A DNA stretch of 64,000 bases from an uncultured Propionibacteriaceae bacterium (GTDB lineage Bacteria > Actinomycetota > Actinomycetes > Propionibacteriales > Propionibacteriaceae). The position numbers and the translations under genes were made by a program. Under the pieces are notes generated by a model. It worked only from the letters and a program-made list of their open reading frames with translations, did not search any database and was not told the origin of the DNA. Shown in pieces: positions 17,272 through 26,208 of this stretch (position 1 is its first letter; the number at the start of each line of letters is the position of its first letter). The stretch lies in NCBI GenBank assembly GCA_937965785.1, contig CALCKT010000028.1:1-64000 (forward strand), given 5' to 3'.

Positions 17272-19847
17272 GGATTCACCGGATCACCCTGCGCAACTAC
17301 CGCGGCACCACGGAACGCACCCTGGAGTTCTTCGACGGGGTCACCGTGATCGAGGGTCGAAACGAGGTGGGAAAGTCCACCCTCGTCGAGGCGCTGCGAC
17401 ACCTTCGCATCCACAAGGCCACCACGCTCCGGAAGGAGGTGCGTGACACCCAGCCGGTGGGACGGGATGTCGGCCCAGAGGTGGAGGTGGAGCTCAGCAC
17501 CGGTGAATACCGCCTCACCTACTGCAAGCAGTGGCTCAGGGGGAAGAGGACCGAGCTGAACATCACGGCCCCGAACCCCGAGAGGCTGAGCGGGGATGAT
17601 GCGCACGAACGCTTCCTCCAGGTCCTCGCGGAGACCACGGATGAGGGGCTCTTCGAGGCCTTGGAGGTGCTGCAGGGCAACTCCTTGGGACAGGCCAGCC
17701 TGGCCCGGCTGCCCGCGCTCCGCAGGGCACTGGACGGCGCCGGCCCCTCGACCGGGGAACACGATGCCCTCCTGGAGGCCGTCGAGAAGGAATACCTGCG
17801 GTACTTCACGCAGACGGGAAAACCGACCGGGGATCTGGCCCGTGGGCAGAAGGAATCGGAGGCCCTGGCCGAGCAGGTGCGCGCCCTTGAGAAGGTGAGT
17901 CGGGAGATCGACTCCTTGACCGAGAGACACGGAGAGGCCATCGCCGCCCGCGACGCCAAGGGAAAACGCCTTGAACAGGCGCGGGAACAGGAGGCGGAAC
18001 TCGTCGAGTCGAGCAGGGCCCTCGACGAACTCCGCCAGCGCGCGGACCGGGCGGCCAAACAGGTCGCGGAGGCCACCGCGGCCAGGGAAACCGCGGAGCG
18101 GCTGGCCCGTGACCGGGAGGACGCCAAGGCGCTGGTGGGAGAACTCGACGCCAACTTGGCGGAGACCCTGACCGGGATCGAGCAGACACGACAACGCGCG
18201 AGCCGCGCCCAGGACACCCTGGCGGCCCGCGCCGAGGAGACCCGGAACGCGGAGGAGGAGGAAGGAACCCTCCGGGCCCAACTGCGTGAGATCGACAACC
18301 GTATCCGGCAGGCCCGTGACGTGGCGGAGCTCGAGGCCCTGAAGGAACGACTGGAACGCCTCGCGGAAGCAGAACGGCGGCTGCATGATGCGGTGACGGT
18401 GCTGAACGCCAACACCGTCGACGACGATGCCTGCCGCATGTTGGAGAAACTCGAGGTCACCGCACGGATCACCCGGGAGACCTGGGAGACCAGGGCCGCC
18501 CGGGTCGCCATCGAGGTGGCGGACAAGACCCTCCTGGACGGAGAAACCCTCGAACCCGGAACCCACGGCCCGATCCCGGTCAAGGCCCCGCTCGTCGTCG
18601 AGATTCCCGGCCACGCGAGGATCACGGTTTCTCCCGGCGACGGGACCGACGATGTGGAACGCAGGGCCCGCGAGGCCGAGAACGCCCTGGCCGAGGCGCT
18701 GGCCAGCCAAGGCGTCCCGGATATCGCCTCGGCCCGGGCGATGGCGGAGGAGCACAACCGGGCCGGGCGGGAACGGGAAGCCGCCAACGAGGCCATCCGG
18801 ATGATCCTCAGGGGCGAGAACGACACCGAGCTGCGGGCCCGCGCCGAGGCGCTGGACGAATCCGTGGGGGACGTGGCCGCCGGGGAACTGGCCGGCGTGG
18901 AGGAGGAACGCTCCGGGATCACCGCGACCGTCGAGGCGGCCGCGGTCCGGACCGCGGCCGCGCGCGTGGCGCTGGAATCCGCACGGGCCACCCAGCAGCA
19001 GGCTCGCGAGGACCTGATCCGCGAGGAAACCGAGCTGCGCAACCTCAAGGCCCGCGGGGATGACGCCTCGACCAGGCTCGAGGCGGCTCGGGCCGACACC
19101 CCGGACGAAAAGATAGGGGCGGCCGTGACCGAGACCACCGCCGCCTTCGAGAAGTGCGTCATCGAAAAGGACGCCGTGGACAAGGAACTGGAGCTCGCTG
19201 ATGCCGCCGGCCTGGATGCCCGCCTCAGGAACGCCCGCGCGGTGGTGACCCGGTTGATGAAGGAGAACGGGGACCTGGATGAGGAACTGACCAGGCTCTC
19301 CACGCTGCTCGACGACCGGCTCGCCGGGGGCACCTACGACAGGCTGTCCGAGGCCCGTGCCCGGCTGGAACAGGCTCAGGCGCGTCAGGCCTCCCGGCAG
19401 CGCGCGGCTGATGCGGTGAGCCTGCTCAGAAAGACACTGAACCGTCACCGTGCCGAGGCCCAGCTGCGCTACGTCGCCCCGTTCCGGGAACGCATCGAGG
19501 CCCTGGGGCGGCTCGTCTTCGGTCCGGATCTGGCGGTCGAGGTGACACCGGAACTGAACATCGCCTCCCGCACCCTGGCCGGCGAGACGGTGCCCTTCCA
19601 GTCGTTGTCCAGCGGGGCTCGCGAGCAGCTCTCCCTGCTCGGCCGGTTGGCCTGTGCGCAGCTCGTCCAACCCGGTGAGGGAGTGCCCCTGATCATCGAT
19701 GACGCCCTCGGGTTCGCCGACCCCGACCGCCTGACGCGCCTGGGGGCGGTCCTGAACCGGGTCGGGGAAGATGTCCAGACGATCATCCTCACCTGCCAGC
19801 CGGAACGTTTCGACCAGATCGGGGGCGCGCACGTGATACGTCTCTGA
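17268..19847 (+). CDS. SbcC/Rad50-like AAA ATPase with long coiled coils and no zinc hook
   Basis: An 859-residue SMC-like ATPase. Walker A is EGRNEVGKSTLVEAL at the N-terminus. The ABC signature is FQSLSSGAREQLSLL, and Walker B is VPLIIDDALGFADPD near the C-terminus. Between them are two long Ala/Glu/Arg coiled-coil stretches (about 190-395 and 475-745) separated by a globular, beta-rich insertion around VADKTLLDGETLEPG and VVEIPGHARITVSPG. No CxxC zinc-hook motif is present. It is coupled to the upstream phosphoesterase. The arrangement is closer to the YhaN/YhaO type than to classical SbcCD. Predicted role: ATP-controlled DNA-end or hairpin processing. Confidence 0.8.
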   Translation: MRIHRITLRNYRGTTERTLEFFDGVTVIEGRNEVGKSTLVEALRHLRIHKATTLRKEVRDTQPVGRDVGPEVEVELSTGEYRLTYCKQWLRGKRTELNITAPNPERLSGDDAHERFLQVLAETTDEGLFEALEVLQGNSLGQASLARLPALRRALDGAGPSTGEHDALLEAVEKEYLRYFTQTGKPTGDLARGQKESEALAEQVRALEKVSREIDSLTERHGEAIAARDAKGKRLEQAREQEAELVESSRALDELRQRADRAAKQVAEATAARETAERLARDREDAKALVGELDANLAETLTGIEQTRQRASRAQDTLAARAEETRNAEEEEGTLRAQLREIDNRIRQARDVAELEALKERLERLAEAERRLHDAVTVLNANTVDDDACRMLEKLEVTARITRETWETRAARVAIEVADKTLLDGETLEPGTHGPIPVKAPLVVEIPGHARITVSPGDGTDDVERRAREAENALAEALASQGVPDIASARAMAEEHNRAGREREAANEAIRMILRGENDTELRARAEALDESVGDVAAGELAGVEEERSGITATVEAAAVRTAAARVALESARATQQQAREDLIREETELRNLKARGDDASTRLEAARADTPDEKIGAAVTETTAAFEKCVIEKDAVDKELELADAAGLDARLRNARAVVTRLMKENGDLDEELTRLSTLLDDRLAGGTYDRLSEARARLEQAQARQASRQRAADAVSLLRKTLNRHRAEAQLRYVAPFRERIEALGRLVFGPDLAVEVTPELNIASRTLAGETVPFQSLSSGAREQLSLLGRLACAQLVQPGEGVPLIIDDALGFADPDRLTRLGAVLNRVGEDVQTIILTCQPERFDQIGGAHVIRL

Positions 19848-19877
19848 CCGGAGGGTGAGCGGCGATACAGTCCGGGT

Positions 19878-20627
19878 GTGAGCGTGTGGGACTGGCTGCG
19901 ATTCGGCGGGGGGATTCTGGCACTCGTCGCCACCGCGATTCTTCTGCTTCGGCTACACGGGGTGGCGCTGCGCTGGTTGCCGCTCACTGCGGTCCTGCGG
20001 GCGGCGATGCAGCTGGCCGCGATCTCCGTGCTGCTGAGCGGCGTCAATCAATGGCCCTGGCTGGTGCTGGGGTTCATCGCCTTGATGCTCTCCACCGCAT
20101 CCTGGACGGGGGCCTCCAGGGCCGAGGGACTGCCCGGCGGGAGGTGGAATGCCGTGGCCTCCGTCGTGGCGGGAGGGATGTCCTCCCTGCTGCTGACCCT
20201 CCTGGTCGGGCTGATCTCGTACACGCCCCAGCACGTGGTGGCCATCGCGGGAAGTGTCATCGGCAACTCCATGAACATGGTCACCCTGACCTCGCGCAGG
20301 ATCCGGGCCGATCTGGACGCCCACCGGGGCGAGGTGGAGGGCTGGCTGGCCCTGGGGGCCACCCCGTCCCGGGCGACCGCTTGGCTCCGGCGCAGCTCGG
20401 TGCGGGAATCCCTGCTTCCGAACCTCGACCAGACCCGCAACACGGGCCTGGTGACCCTGCCGGGGGCATTCATCGGTGCGCTCTTCGGGGGGTCCAGTCC
20501 CGTCGAGGCCGCGATGTTCCAGCTGACCATGCTCTCCGCCATCCTCGTCAGCGCCGCCGTGACGGGGACGTTGTTCTCCACCCTGAGCGGACGCAGCCCC
20601 GTGCTGCCCGCCCCGCAGGGATCCTGA
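19878..20627 (+). CDS. FetB-like ABC transporter permease (UPF0014)
   Basis: A 249-residue membrane protein with about six to seven helices. The family motif is clear: GSVIGNSMNMVTLTSRRI, then DQTRNTGLVTLPGAFIG and GGSSPVEAAMFQ. FetAB of E. coli exports iron; the permease is FetB. No FetA-type ATPase gene is adjacent, so the partner must be elsewhere or the protein works differently. GTG 19878 is the start. It may be cotranscribed with the SbcCD-like pair (30-bp gap). Confidence 0.8.
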   Translation: MSVWDWLRFGGGILALVATAILLLRLHGVALRWLPLTAVLRAAMQLAAISVLLSGVNQWPWLVLGFIALMLSTASWTGASRAEGLPGGRWNAVASVVAGGMSSLLLTLLVGLISYTPQHVVAIAGSVIGNSMNMVTLTSRRIRADLDAHRGEVEGWLALGATPSRATAWLRRSSVRESLLPNLDQTRNTGLVTLPGAFIGALFGGSSPVEAAMFQLTMLSAILVSAAVTGTLFSTLSGRSPVLPAPQGS

Positions 20628-20648
20628 TAGCGGAAACGAGTTTCAAAC

Positions 20649-21338
20649 ATGGTGGAAGACCGTTTGATGCAGGTGGACGATCTCGCGGTGTCGATAACCT
20701 GGAAAAGGATGAGGAATATCCGCCTGCGGATCGTTCCACCTAGGGGAGACGTGAAGGTTTCGGCCCCGTTCGGTGTTCCTCCGGAGCGGATAAGCCGTTT
20801 CATCCGGGAACAACGGGCCTGGATAGACCGGAAACGCGCTCAACTGCGGGGCGCGGCCCTCGACGCGGACCGGTTCGAGGACGGGGGGAGGGTCAGGCTG
20901 TGGGGCGGATGGCACGACGTGGAACACCGGAGGGGAGGCCGGGCCCGCGCCTGGATCACCGACCAGCGACTGGTCGTCACGGGTGACGACGAGGCGGCCA
21001 GGGCGCGTGCCGTCGCCAGGTTCCGGCGCAGCGAGATGGAACGCGTTTCCCGGCCGCTGCTCGACTCGTGGGTGCCGGTCATGGGGGTGCCGCGGCCAGC
21101 GGTGATCCGGTATCGCACCATGCGCACCAGGTGGGGTTCCTGTAATCACCGCACCCGGGCGATCACCCTCAACACGGCCCTGGTGAGGTTTCCCGTGACC
21201 GCTCTCGAGTACGTGATCGTGCACGAGCTGGCCCACCTCAGGCATCCCGACCACGGCCGGGGATTCTGGTCCCTGGTGGCGGCTGCCCTCCCGGACCACG
21301 CCGAACGGAGAAGGCTGCTCAACGCCTGCACGACCTGA
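20649..21338 (+). CDS. YgjP-like M48-family metallopeptidase
   Basis: A 229-residue protein of the DUF45/YgjP family. The zinc motif is VIVHELAHLRHPDHGRGFW (HELAH plus a downstream His), preceded by the characteristic RTRWGSCNHRTRAITLN. The N-terminal half is a beta domain (VSITWKRMRNIRLRIVPP). Family members are predicted zinc peptidases related to SprT, with unknown substrates; E. coli YgjP is linked to ubiquitin-like or housekeeping proteolysis only by inference. No membrane segment is seen. Confidence 0.85.
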   Translation: MVEDRLMQVDDLAVSITWKRMRNIRLRIVPPRGDVKVSAPFGVPPERISRFIREQRAWIDRKRAQLRGAALDADRFEDGGRVRLWGGWHDVEHRRGGRARAWITDQRLVVTGDDEAARARAVARFRRSEMERVSRPLLDSWVPVMGVPRPAVIRYRTMRTRWGSCNHRTRAITLNTALVRFPVTALEYVIVHELAHLRHPDHGRGFWSLVAAALPDHAERRRLLNACTT

Positions 21339-21410
21339 GTCCCATGCCGTACCATGAATCCCCAGCGGCAAAGGTGGGACGCGAGTCCAAGTCAAAACGG
21401 GAGCCTGATA

Positions 21411-22511
21411 GTGAGACGTCTTGCGCTTGTCTCTGTGATTTCACTGCTGTTTCTTTCGGGATGTGGTCAGGAAATCATCACGAACGTCGATCAGGGCAAT
21501 CCCCCTGACGAGGCCTCGAGCTCTGTGACCCCCAGCCCCTCGGAGTCGGGTTCCGCCTCGGCCGGGCCGGATGAGGCCGCCAGCCCCACACCGGAACCGA
21601 CGGCCTCCGTCGCGGCCCTGCTCTCCCCCGGGGACAGCGGTGACAAGGTCCGGGAACTTCAGCACCGGCTTCTCCAACTCGGGTGGTTCGAGGGACAGAT
21701 CTCGGGGGAGTTCGATGACAAGACCCGTTTGGCGGTCGAGGGTTTCCAGGGCAAACGCGGGCTCCCGGTTCTGGGTTCCGTGGATCAGGCGACGATGGAC
21801 AGCCTGACCTCGATGACCCGCAAACCCACCGAGGACGAGAAGAACAACGTCCTGAAGCCCGGTCCCGCCCTGATGGCCAAGGGTGCCAGCGGGGACAAGG
21901 TCAAGGACATCCAGGCCCGGCTGAAGCAGATCGGCTGGTACGGCCCGGATGTCAACGGGCAGTACGACGACACCACGGTCGAATCCGTCAAGGGTTTCCA
22001 GGGCAAACGACAGCTCCCCGTCACGGGCGAGGTGGATCAGCGCACGCTGGACCGGATCAACTCCATGACCCGCAAACCCACCCAGGACGAGCTGAACAAT
22101 GTCAAACCCACCCGGAAACCCGCGGACAGCGGGATGACTCTCGACGACCGCTGCCTGCAGGGCCGGGTGCTGTGCATCTCGAAGGCGCAGCGAAAACTCG
22201 CCTGGGTGATCGACGGTCAGGTCCAGATGACGCTCTCCGTGCGTTTCGGATCGGATGAAACCCCCACCCGCAACGGGGTCTTCTCCGTGGGCTGGAAGTC
22301 CCGTGACCACGTCTCGACGCTCTATCACACCCCCATGCCCTACGCCATGTTCTTCTCGGGCGGGCAGGCCGTCCACTACTCCGCCGACTTCGCCCAGAAC
22401 GGCTACAACGGCGCATCCCACGGTTGCGTCAACGTGCGTGACAAGGGGGCCATCGCGTCGCTGTTCAGCCAGGTGCAGGTCGGGGACAAGGTAGTGGTTT
22501 ACGCCAACTGA
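21411..22511 (+). CDS. L,D-transpeptidase lipoprotein with two peptidoglycan-binding domains
   Basis: A 366-residue exported lipoprotein. The signal peptide is VRRLALVSVISLLFLSGC, with lipobox LSGC. A Ser/Pro/Glu-rich linker leads to two PG_binding_1 repeats (GDSGDKVRELQHRLLQLGWF and GASGDKVKDIQARLKQIGWY) that share FQGKRGLPV/FQGKRQLPV endings. The C-terminal YkuD domain has the catalytic SHGCVNVRD. It makes 3-3 cross-links or anchors proteins to peptidoglycan. GTG 21411 with GGGAG seven bases upstream gives a normal signal peptide; ATG 21354 would add 19 unlikely residues. Confidence 0.9.
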   Translation: MRRLALVSVISLLFLSGCGQEIITNVDQGNPPDEASSSVTPSPSESGSASAGPDEAASPTPEPTASVAALLSPGDSGDKVRELQHRLLQLGWFEGQISGEFDDKTRLAVEGFQGKRGLPVLGSVDQATMDSLTSMTRKPTEDEKNNVLKPGPALMAKGASGDKVKDIQARLKQIGWYGPDVNGQYDDTTVESVKGFQGKRQLPVTGEVDQRTLDRINSMTRKPTQDELNNVKPTRKPADSGMTLDDRCLQGRVLCISKAQRKLAWVIDGQVQMTLSVRFGSDETPTRNGVFSVGWKSRDHVSTLYHTPMPYAMFFSGGQAVHYSADFAQNGYNGASHGCVNVRDKGAIASLFSQVQVGDKVVVYAN

Positions 22512-22522
22512 CATCCCGGGTA

Positions 22523-22558
22523 GAACCAGCCCCAGGTCTGATGGTTCGGGGAGAACCA
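22523..22558 (+). promoter_or_regulatory. Possible alternating hairpins before the DMT transporter gene
   Basis: GAACCA (22523-22528), TGGTTC (22542-22547) and GAACCA (22553-22558) can form two mutually exclusive 6-bp hairpins. The second has loop GGGGA. There is no U-run. It could be a weak terminator of the L,D-transpeptidase gene or an attenuation element; evidence is only the base pairing. Confidence 0.3.
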
Positions 22559-22609
22559 CCTACTAGGGTGTCCTTTGCAGTTCTTGTCAGTTAGTGAAAG
22601 GTGACGCGC

Positions 22610-23542
22610 GTGGGCATCCCCTTGGCCATCACGTTGCAGGTGATCTCTTCTTTCCTGTTCGCCAGCGGGGCGACCCTGCAGCACATAGGCGTGAAGTCCA
22701 CGTTCGATCCCAACGCGACGGCGTCCTCCAACCGCCTCACGTTGATCGGGATGTTGAAACTGCTCCTGATCCCCAAATGGCTGCTCGGTCTGCTCTGCGT
22801 GTTCTCCGGGGCCGGCCTGCACCTGTGGGCGTTGACCATGGCCCCCGTGGCGGTCGTCCAGCCGGTCGGAATCCTGGCGGTCCCGTGGTCGGTGGTTTTG
22901 AGCTCCCGGATCCATGGCCATCAGATCCCCTTCCGGGTGTGGCGGGCCGTCCTGGTGACCGTGATCGGCGTGGTCGGATTCACGGTGTTCTCGTCCCTGT
23001 TCGCGACCGGGGAGAAACAGTTCGGTTTCATGCCGATCACGTGGTCCTTCGTCGCGGTCTGCGTGATCTGCGCGGTGCTCTCCTTCTTCGCAGCCAAGAA
23101 GACCGCTCCCTGGGCCAAGGCGGTGATGTGGTCATCGGTCGGAGCAATTTTCTACGGCCTGGCATCCGGCATGATGAAGGCCGCCATGAACATGGTCCAG
23201 TCCGGGGAATTCCACCTGCTGCACCCCACGACCCTCGCGGTCATCGGATACATGCTCGCCTGCTACTGCCTCGGGGCCTGGATGATCCAGCAGGGCTACG
23301 CATCCGGTCCCGCGGAGATCACGGTCGGCACCATGACCACGGTCGATCCCTTCGTCGCCGTCCTGTTCGGGTTGTTCGTCCTCGGTGAAGGGGCTGGAAT
23401 GGGGATCGGTCCTGCATCCGGCATGATCATCTCTGGTGCAGTGGCGGTGTATGGGGTGGTGATGCTGTCCAAGGATCACCCCGATGCCGTGGCGGAGCGT
23501 GAGAAGGCGGCGAAGGAAACCGCGGCCGCCCTCAAGGATTGA
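22610..23542 (+). CDS. DMT-superfamily (EamA/NIPA-like) transporter
   Basis: A 310-residue protein with nine to ten hydrophobic segments. Features: ITLQVISSFLFASGATLQHI at the start, LWALTMAPVAVVQPVGILAV in the middle and TMTTVDPFVAVLFGLFVLGE near the end, matching DMT transporters of the NIPA/EamA branch common in actinobacteria. GTG 22610 with GAAAGG eight bases upstream is preferred; GTG 22601 is in frame. The C-terminus is Ala/Lys/Glu-rich and overlaps the convergent next gene by 11 bp. Substrate unknown (Mg2+ or metabolite). Confidence 0.75.
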   Translation: MGIPLAITLQVISSFLFASGATLQHIGVKSTFDPNATASSNRLTLIGMLKLLLIPKWLLGLLCVFSGAGLHLWALTMAPVAVVQPVGILAVPWSVVLSSRIHGHQIPFRVWRAVLVTVIGVVGFTVFSSLFATGEKQFGFMPITWSFVAVCVICAVLSFFAAKKTAPWAKAVMWSSVGAIFYGLASGMMKAAMNMVQSGEFHLLHPTTLAVIGYMLACYCLGAWMIQQGYASGPAEITVGTMTTVDPFVAVLFGLFVLGEGAGMGIGPASGMIISGAVAVYGVVMLSKDHPDAVAEREKAAKETAAALKD

Positions 23543-24143
23543 GCGTCAGCGCGGCCAGTCCCCGGCCTCTCCCGCTCTCGGTCGAAAGGACGACGGTGCT
23601 CCTGTCCCTGGGCGCCGCGAACTTGAGGGTGGTCTCCAGGGGCCGCCCTGCTCCGGCCCTCAGGGAAGGGGAGTTGACCGGGGGGTAGCTCTTCATGTTC
23701 CTGCTCGACAGCAGGTAGATGTCGAAGGACGCGGAGCCCTCGTTCAAGGTGATGCGGACCTGAACCTCCACCTCGCTGTCGCTGGTCCAGTTGTGGGAGA
23801 GAAGTTCGAAGGTTCCCCCGCCGTTCGCATCGAAGGGTGCTTTGCTTTCCTGCGCACCCAGTGATGACGCGTTCGCGGACGGGACCACGCTGGAGGGGCC
23901 GCCGGTGGCCCCATCCTGGTTCGTCCCGAACTGCAACCACAGTAGAACGGCAGCGACCACGGCGAGGGCCACGACCCCGATCAGTATGCTGCGTGCCGCA
24001 CCACCACGGGGTTGCTGGTAGGCCTCGATCTGGGTGGGTGCGTTGAGGGGACCGGGGGCGGGGGAGCCGAAAGGCTTCCGTGGGTCGCGTCCCTGCTGGG
24101 AGGGAAACTGCGGGTGGTTGTTCTGCCACTGTGGAACGTTCAT
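23532..24143 (-). CDS. Single-span membrane protein of unknown function
   Basis: A 203-residue protein with a Pro/Gln-rich cytoplasmic N-terminus of about 50 residues (WQNNHPQFPSQQGRDPRKP), one transmembrane segment (SILIGVVALAVVAAVLLWL) and an extracytoplasmic beta-rich domain with FELLSHNWTSDSEVEVQVRI and STVVLSTESGRGRGL. It resembles uncharacterised actinobacterial anchored proteins. It is convergent with the DMT gene and divergent from the DUF4192 gene. Confidence 0.6.
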   Translation of the reverse strand: MNVPQWQNNHPQFPSQQGRDPRKPFGSPAPGPLNAPTQIEAYQQPRGGAARSILIGVVALAVVAAVLLWLQFGTNQDGATGGPSSVVPSANASSLGAQESKAPFDANGGGTFELLSHNWTSDSEVEVQVRITLNEGSASFDIYLLSSRNMKSYPPVNSPSLRAGAGRPLETTLKFAAPRDRSTVVLSTESGRGRGLAALTLNP

Positions 24144-24236
24144 GGTGGCTCACACCATACCTGTGGAACTTGTCAACAAACGCGGCGGTTCAACCAGAAA
24201 CGGAGGATCCGGCCCGTTGGCTCCCATAACGATGAT

Positions 24237-25172
24237 GTGAACATTTTCGAAGCCACCCTGCGCAGCCGCACCGATGAGGATCTTCTCTGCGTGCCCGGGA
24301 TCTGTCTCGGGTTCCACCCGACGGAGTCCTGTGTCGTCCTGGGAATCTCGGAGAATCGTGTGGAGTTCTGTGCCCGCGCGGACCTTGACTGGCTGGACGA
24401 GGACGGATGCAACCTGATCCGGCAGGTCGAGGCCGCCGCTCAACCGGTGATGTCCTGCAGCTTCGTGATCCTCGGATACACGATGGACCCGGAGGGAAAC
24501 TGCGAACGGTTGATACGCCTTGCCCTGGAGCTCCGGGGAAGGGTGACCGACGTGCTCGTGGCCACCCCGGATCGTTACTGGATCGTCACCCCGCTGGGAC
24601 TGGAACCTCCTGACGGCCGTGGCTGGGATCCTTCGGTGACGAACCTCTCCGCGGAGGCCGTCTATCTGGGGATCCCGGTCGCCGCGAGCCGGGCGGATGT
24701 GATCGCCGAGGTGCGGCCCCCCGATGAACGCGAGGAAGCCGAGTACCTGACGGAATTGGCCCTCGACCACGTGAGCGGCCTCGATTGCGAGCAGCGGACG
24801 GAACTGGCGGAGAGGCTGCTGGATTGTGGGGAACCCCTGCTTCCCATTGAGGGGGCGCAGCTGGCCGTCCTGGTTTCCGACCCCGGGATCGCGGGGGCCG
24901 TGGTGGCGAATCTCGACCGCGAGGGTGCGGCCAGGCTGCGTCCCCGGATCGCCTACGCCAGGCGAATGTGCTCTGATTCGCACGCCCCCGAGGTGCTCGC
25001 GCTGCTGTCCCTGGTCTGTTGGTTCGACAACCAGGGGGCGCAGCAGACCGAATGCCTGGAGCAGCTGGAGAAACTCGCTCCCGGACACCGGCTCCTGCCG
25101 CTGCTGCGGGGGTTGAAGGCGCTGGCGGTGAAACCTCCCGTTTCATTCCCCACCGGCATGGCGGGCCACTAG
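24237..25172 (+). CDS. DUF4192-family protein
   Basis: A 311-residue actinobacterial protein. The DUF4192 N-terminal signature is present: LRSRTDEDLLCVPGICLGFHP followed by SCVVLGIS, then a repeat-like C-terminal helical part (LALLSLVCWFDNQGAQQTEC). Function unknown; soluble. GTG 24237 is the best in-frame start, but its ribosome-binding site is poor, so the true start may be upstream. It is probably cotranscribed with the PfkB kinase gene (9-bp gap). Confidence 0.7.
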   Translation: MNIFEATLRSRTDEDLLCVPGICLGFHPTESCVVLGISENRVEFCARADLDWLDEDGCNLIRQVEAAAQPVMSCSFVILGYTMDPEGNCERLIRLALELRGRVTDVLVATPDRYWIVTPLGLEPPDGRGWDPSVTNLSAEAVYLGIPVAASRADVIAEVRPPDEREEAEYLTELALDHVSGLDCEQRTELAERLLDCGEPLLPIEGAQLAVLVSDPGIAGAVVANLDREGAARLRPRIAYARRMCSDSHAPEVLALLSLVCWFDNQGAQQTECLEQLEKLAPGHRLLPLLRGLKALAVKPPVSFPTGMAGH

Positions 25173-25181
25173 AGTAAGGAC

Positions 25182-26120
25182 ATGCGTTTCGTTGTGTGCG
25201 GAGAGGCTCTCATCGACCTGCTGCCGGGAGAACAGGTTTCCTCGGCCGAGACCCACTGGTCAGCGCTGTGCGGTGGTGGTCCAATGAATACGGCACTCGG
25301 GCTCGCGAGGCTCGGGGAGGACAGTCATTTCCTGGGGCGTTTGGGTGGTGATGCCTTCGGGCGTCAGATTGAACGCTACCTCCAGGACAACGGCGTCGCG
25401 ACCGACCTGGTGGTCAGGACGGGGGAGCCCACGTCCGTTGCGGTCGTCTCGCTCGATACCGAGGGCAGGGCCTCCTACACCTTCCACTTCCAGAACACGT
25501 CGAATTTCGGCTGGCGGGCAGGGGAGTTCCCCGAACTCAGGGAAAACGACTGGCTGCACTTCGGATCGATCGGAACCATCTCCGGTCCGGGGGCGCGGGC
25601 CGTTCTGAATTTCGTGCGCTCCACCCCCGCCTCGCTCAGTTATGACATAAACGTGCGTCCGACCGTGCTTCCCGACCGCGTGGAGTACTTCCAGCGCGTT
25701 GAACAGCTGATAGCCGCCGTCGGGGCCGGCGGCGGGATCGTCAAGGCCAGCGACGAGGACATCTGCTGGCTCGTGGACGACCCGGATCCGTTGCCCTACG
25801 CGGAGGCGTGGTGCATTGAGTACGGCCTGGCCCTGTGCGTCGTCACTCTCGGCCCCGATGGCGCCGTCGCCATCAAACCCGACGGGCGGCAGTTCCGCGT
25901 CCCGGGCCACGCCATCGGGCTGGTGGACACGGTTGGGGCCGGGGACACCTTCATGTCGGGATTCCTGGCCTCCTACGCCAGGCGTCCGGATGATGTCGAG
26001 CGGGCCCTTCGTTGGGGTGCCGGGGCATCCGCGCTGGTCTGCACCAGGCAGGGTGCGAATCCCCCGACCCGTGCCGAACTGGAGGAATTTCTCTCCTCGC
26101 CGAGGAAGAAAATTGATTAG
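25182..26120 (+). CDS. PfkB-family sugar kinase (fructokinase-like)
   Basis: A 312-residue ribokinase-fold kinase. Signatures: CGEALIDLLPGEQ at the start, CGGGPMNTALGLARLGEDS with the PfkB motif 1 glycines, and the C-terminal motif 2 VDTVGAGDTFMSGFLASYA with the catalytic Asp. Together these fit fructokinase or 2-keto-3-deoxygluconate kinase-like enzymes; the sugar is not decidable from sequence. The start ATG follows AAGGA. Confidence 0.85.
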   Translation: MRFVVCGEALIDLLPGEQVSSAETHWSALCGGGPMNTALGLARLGEDSHFLGRLGGDAFGRQIERYLQDNGVATDLVVRTGEPTSVAVVSLDTEGRASYTFHFQNTSNFGWRAGEFPELRENDWLHFGSIGTISGPGARAVLNFVRSTPASLSYDINVRPTVLPDRVEYFQRVEQLIAAVGAGGGIVKASDEDICWLVDDPDPLPYAEAWCIEYGLALCVVTLGPDGAVAIKPDGRQFRVPGHAIGLVDTVGAGDTFMSGFLASYARRPDDVERALRWGAGASALVCTRQGANPPTRAELEEFLSSPRKKID

Positions 26121-26151
26121 GAAACTCTTTCTGTATTCGCAATAAGGTTGG

Positions 26152-26165
26152 TTAGGTTAACCTAA
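26152..26165. promoter_or_regulatory. Palindrome resembling a DtxR/IdeR-type half-overlapped iron box
   Basis: TTAGGTTAACCTAA is a perfect 14-bp inverted repeat in the short A+T-rich gap before the FAD/Fe-S dehydrogenase gene. Its half-site TTAGGTTA matches the half-site of the 19-bp DtxR/IdeR consensus (TTAGGTTAG...CTAACCTAA), but the centre is five bases shorter. It is likely an operator; which regulator binds is open. Confidence 0.45.
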
Positions 26166-26208
26166 TTGCAGGCGTTGTGTGAGCCAAAGGGAGATTAGGC
26201 TTTGGGAC

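Noticed and set aside
17244..19832. 862-codon open frame on the minus strand
   Set aside because: Antisense of the SbcC-like gene. The translation has no domain logic (Gly/Leu/Arg/Gln-rich); long antisense frames are expected at this G+C content.
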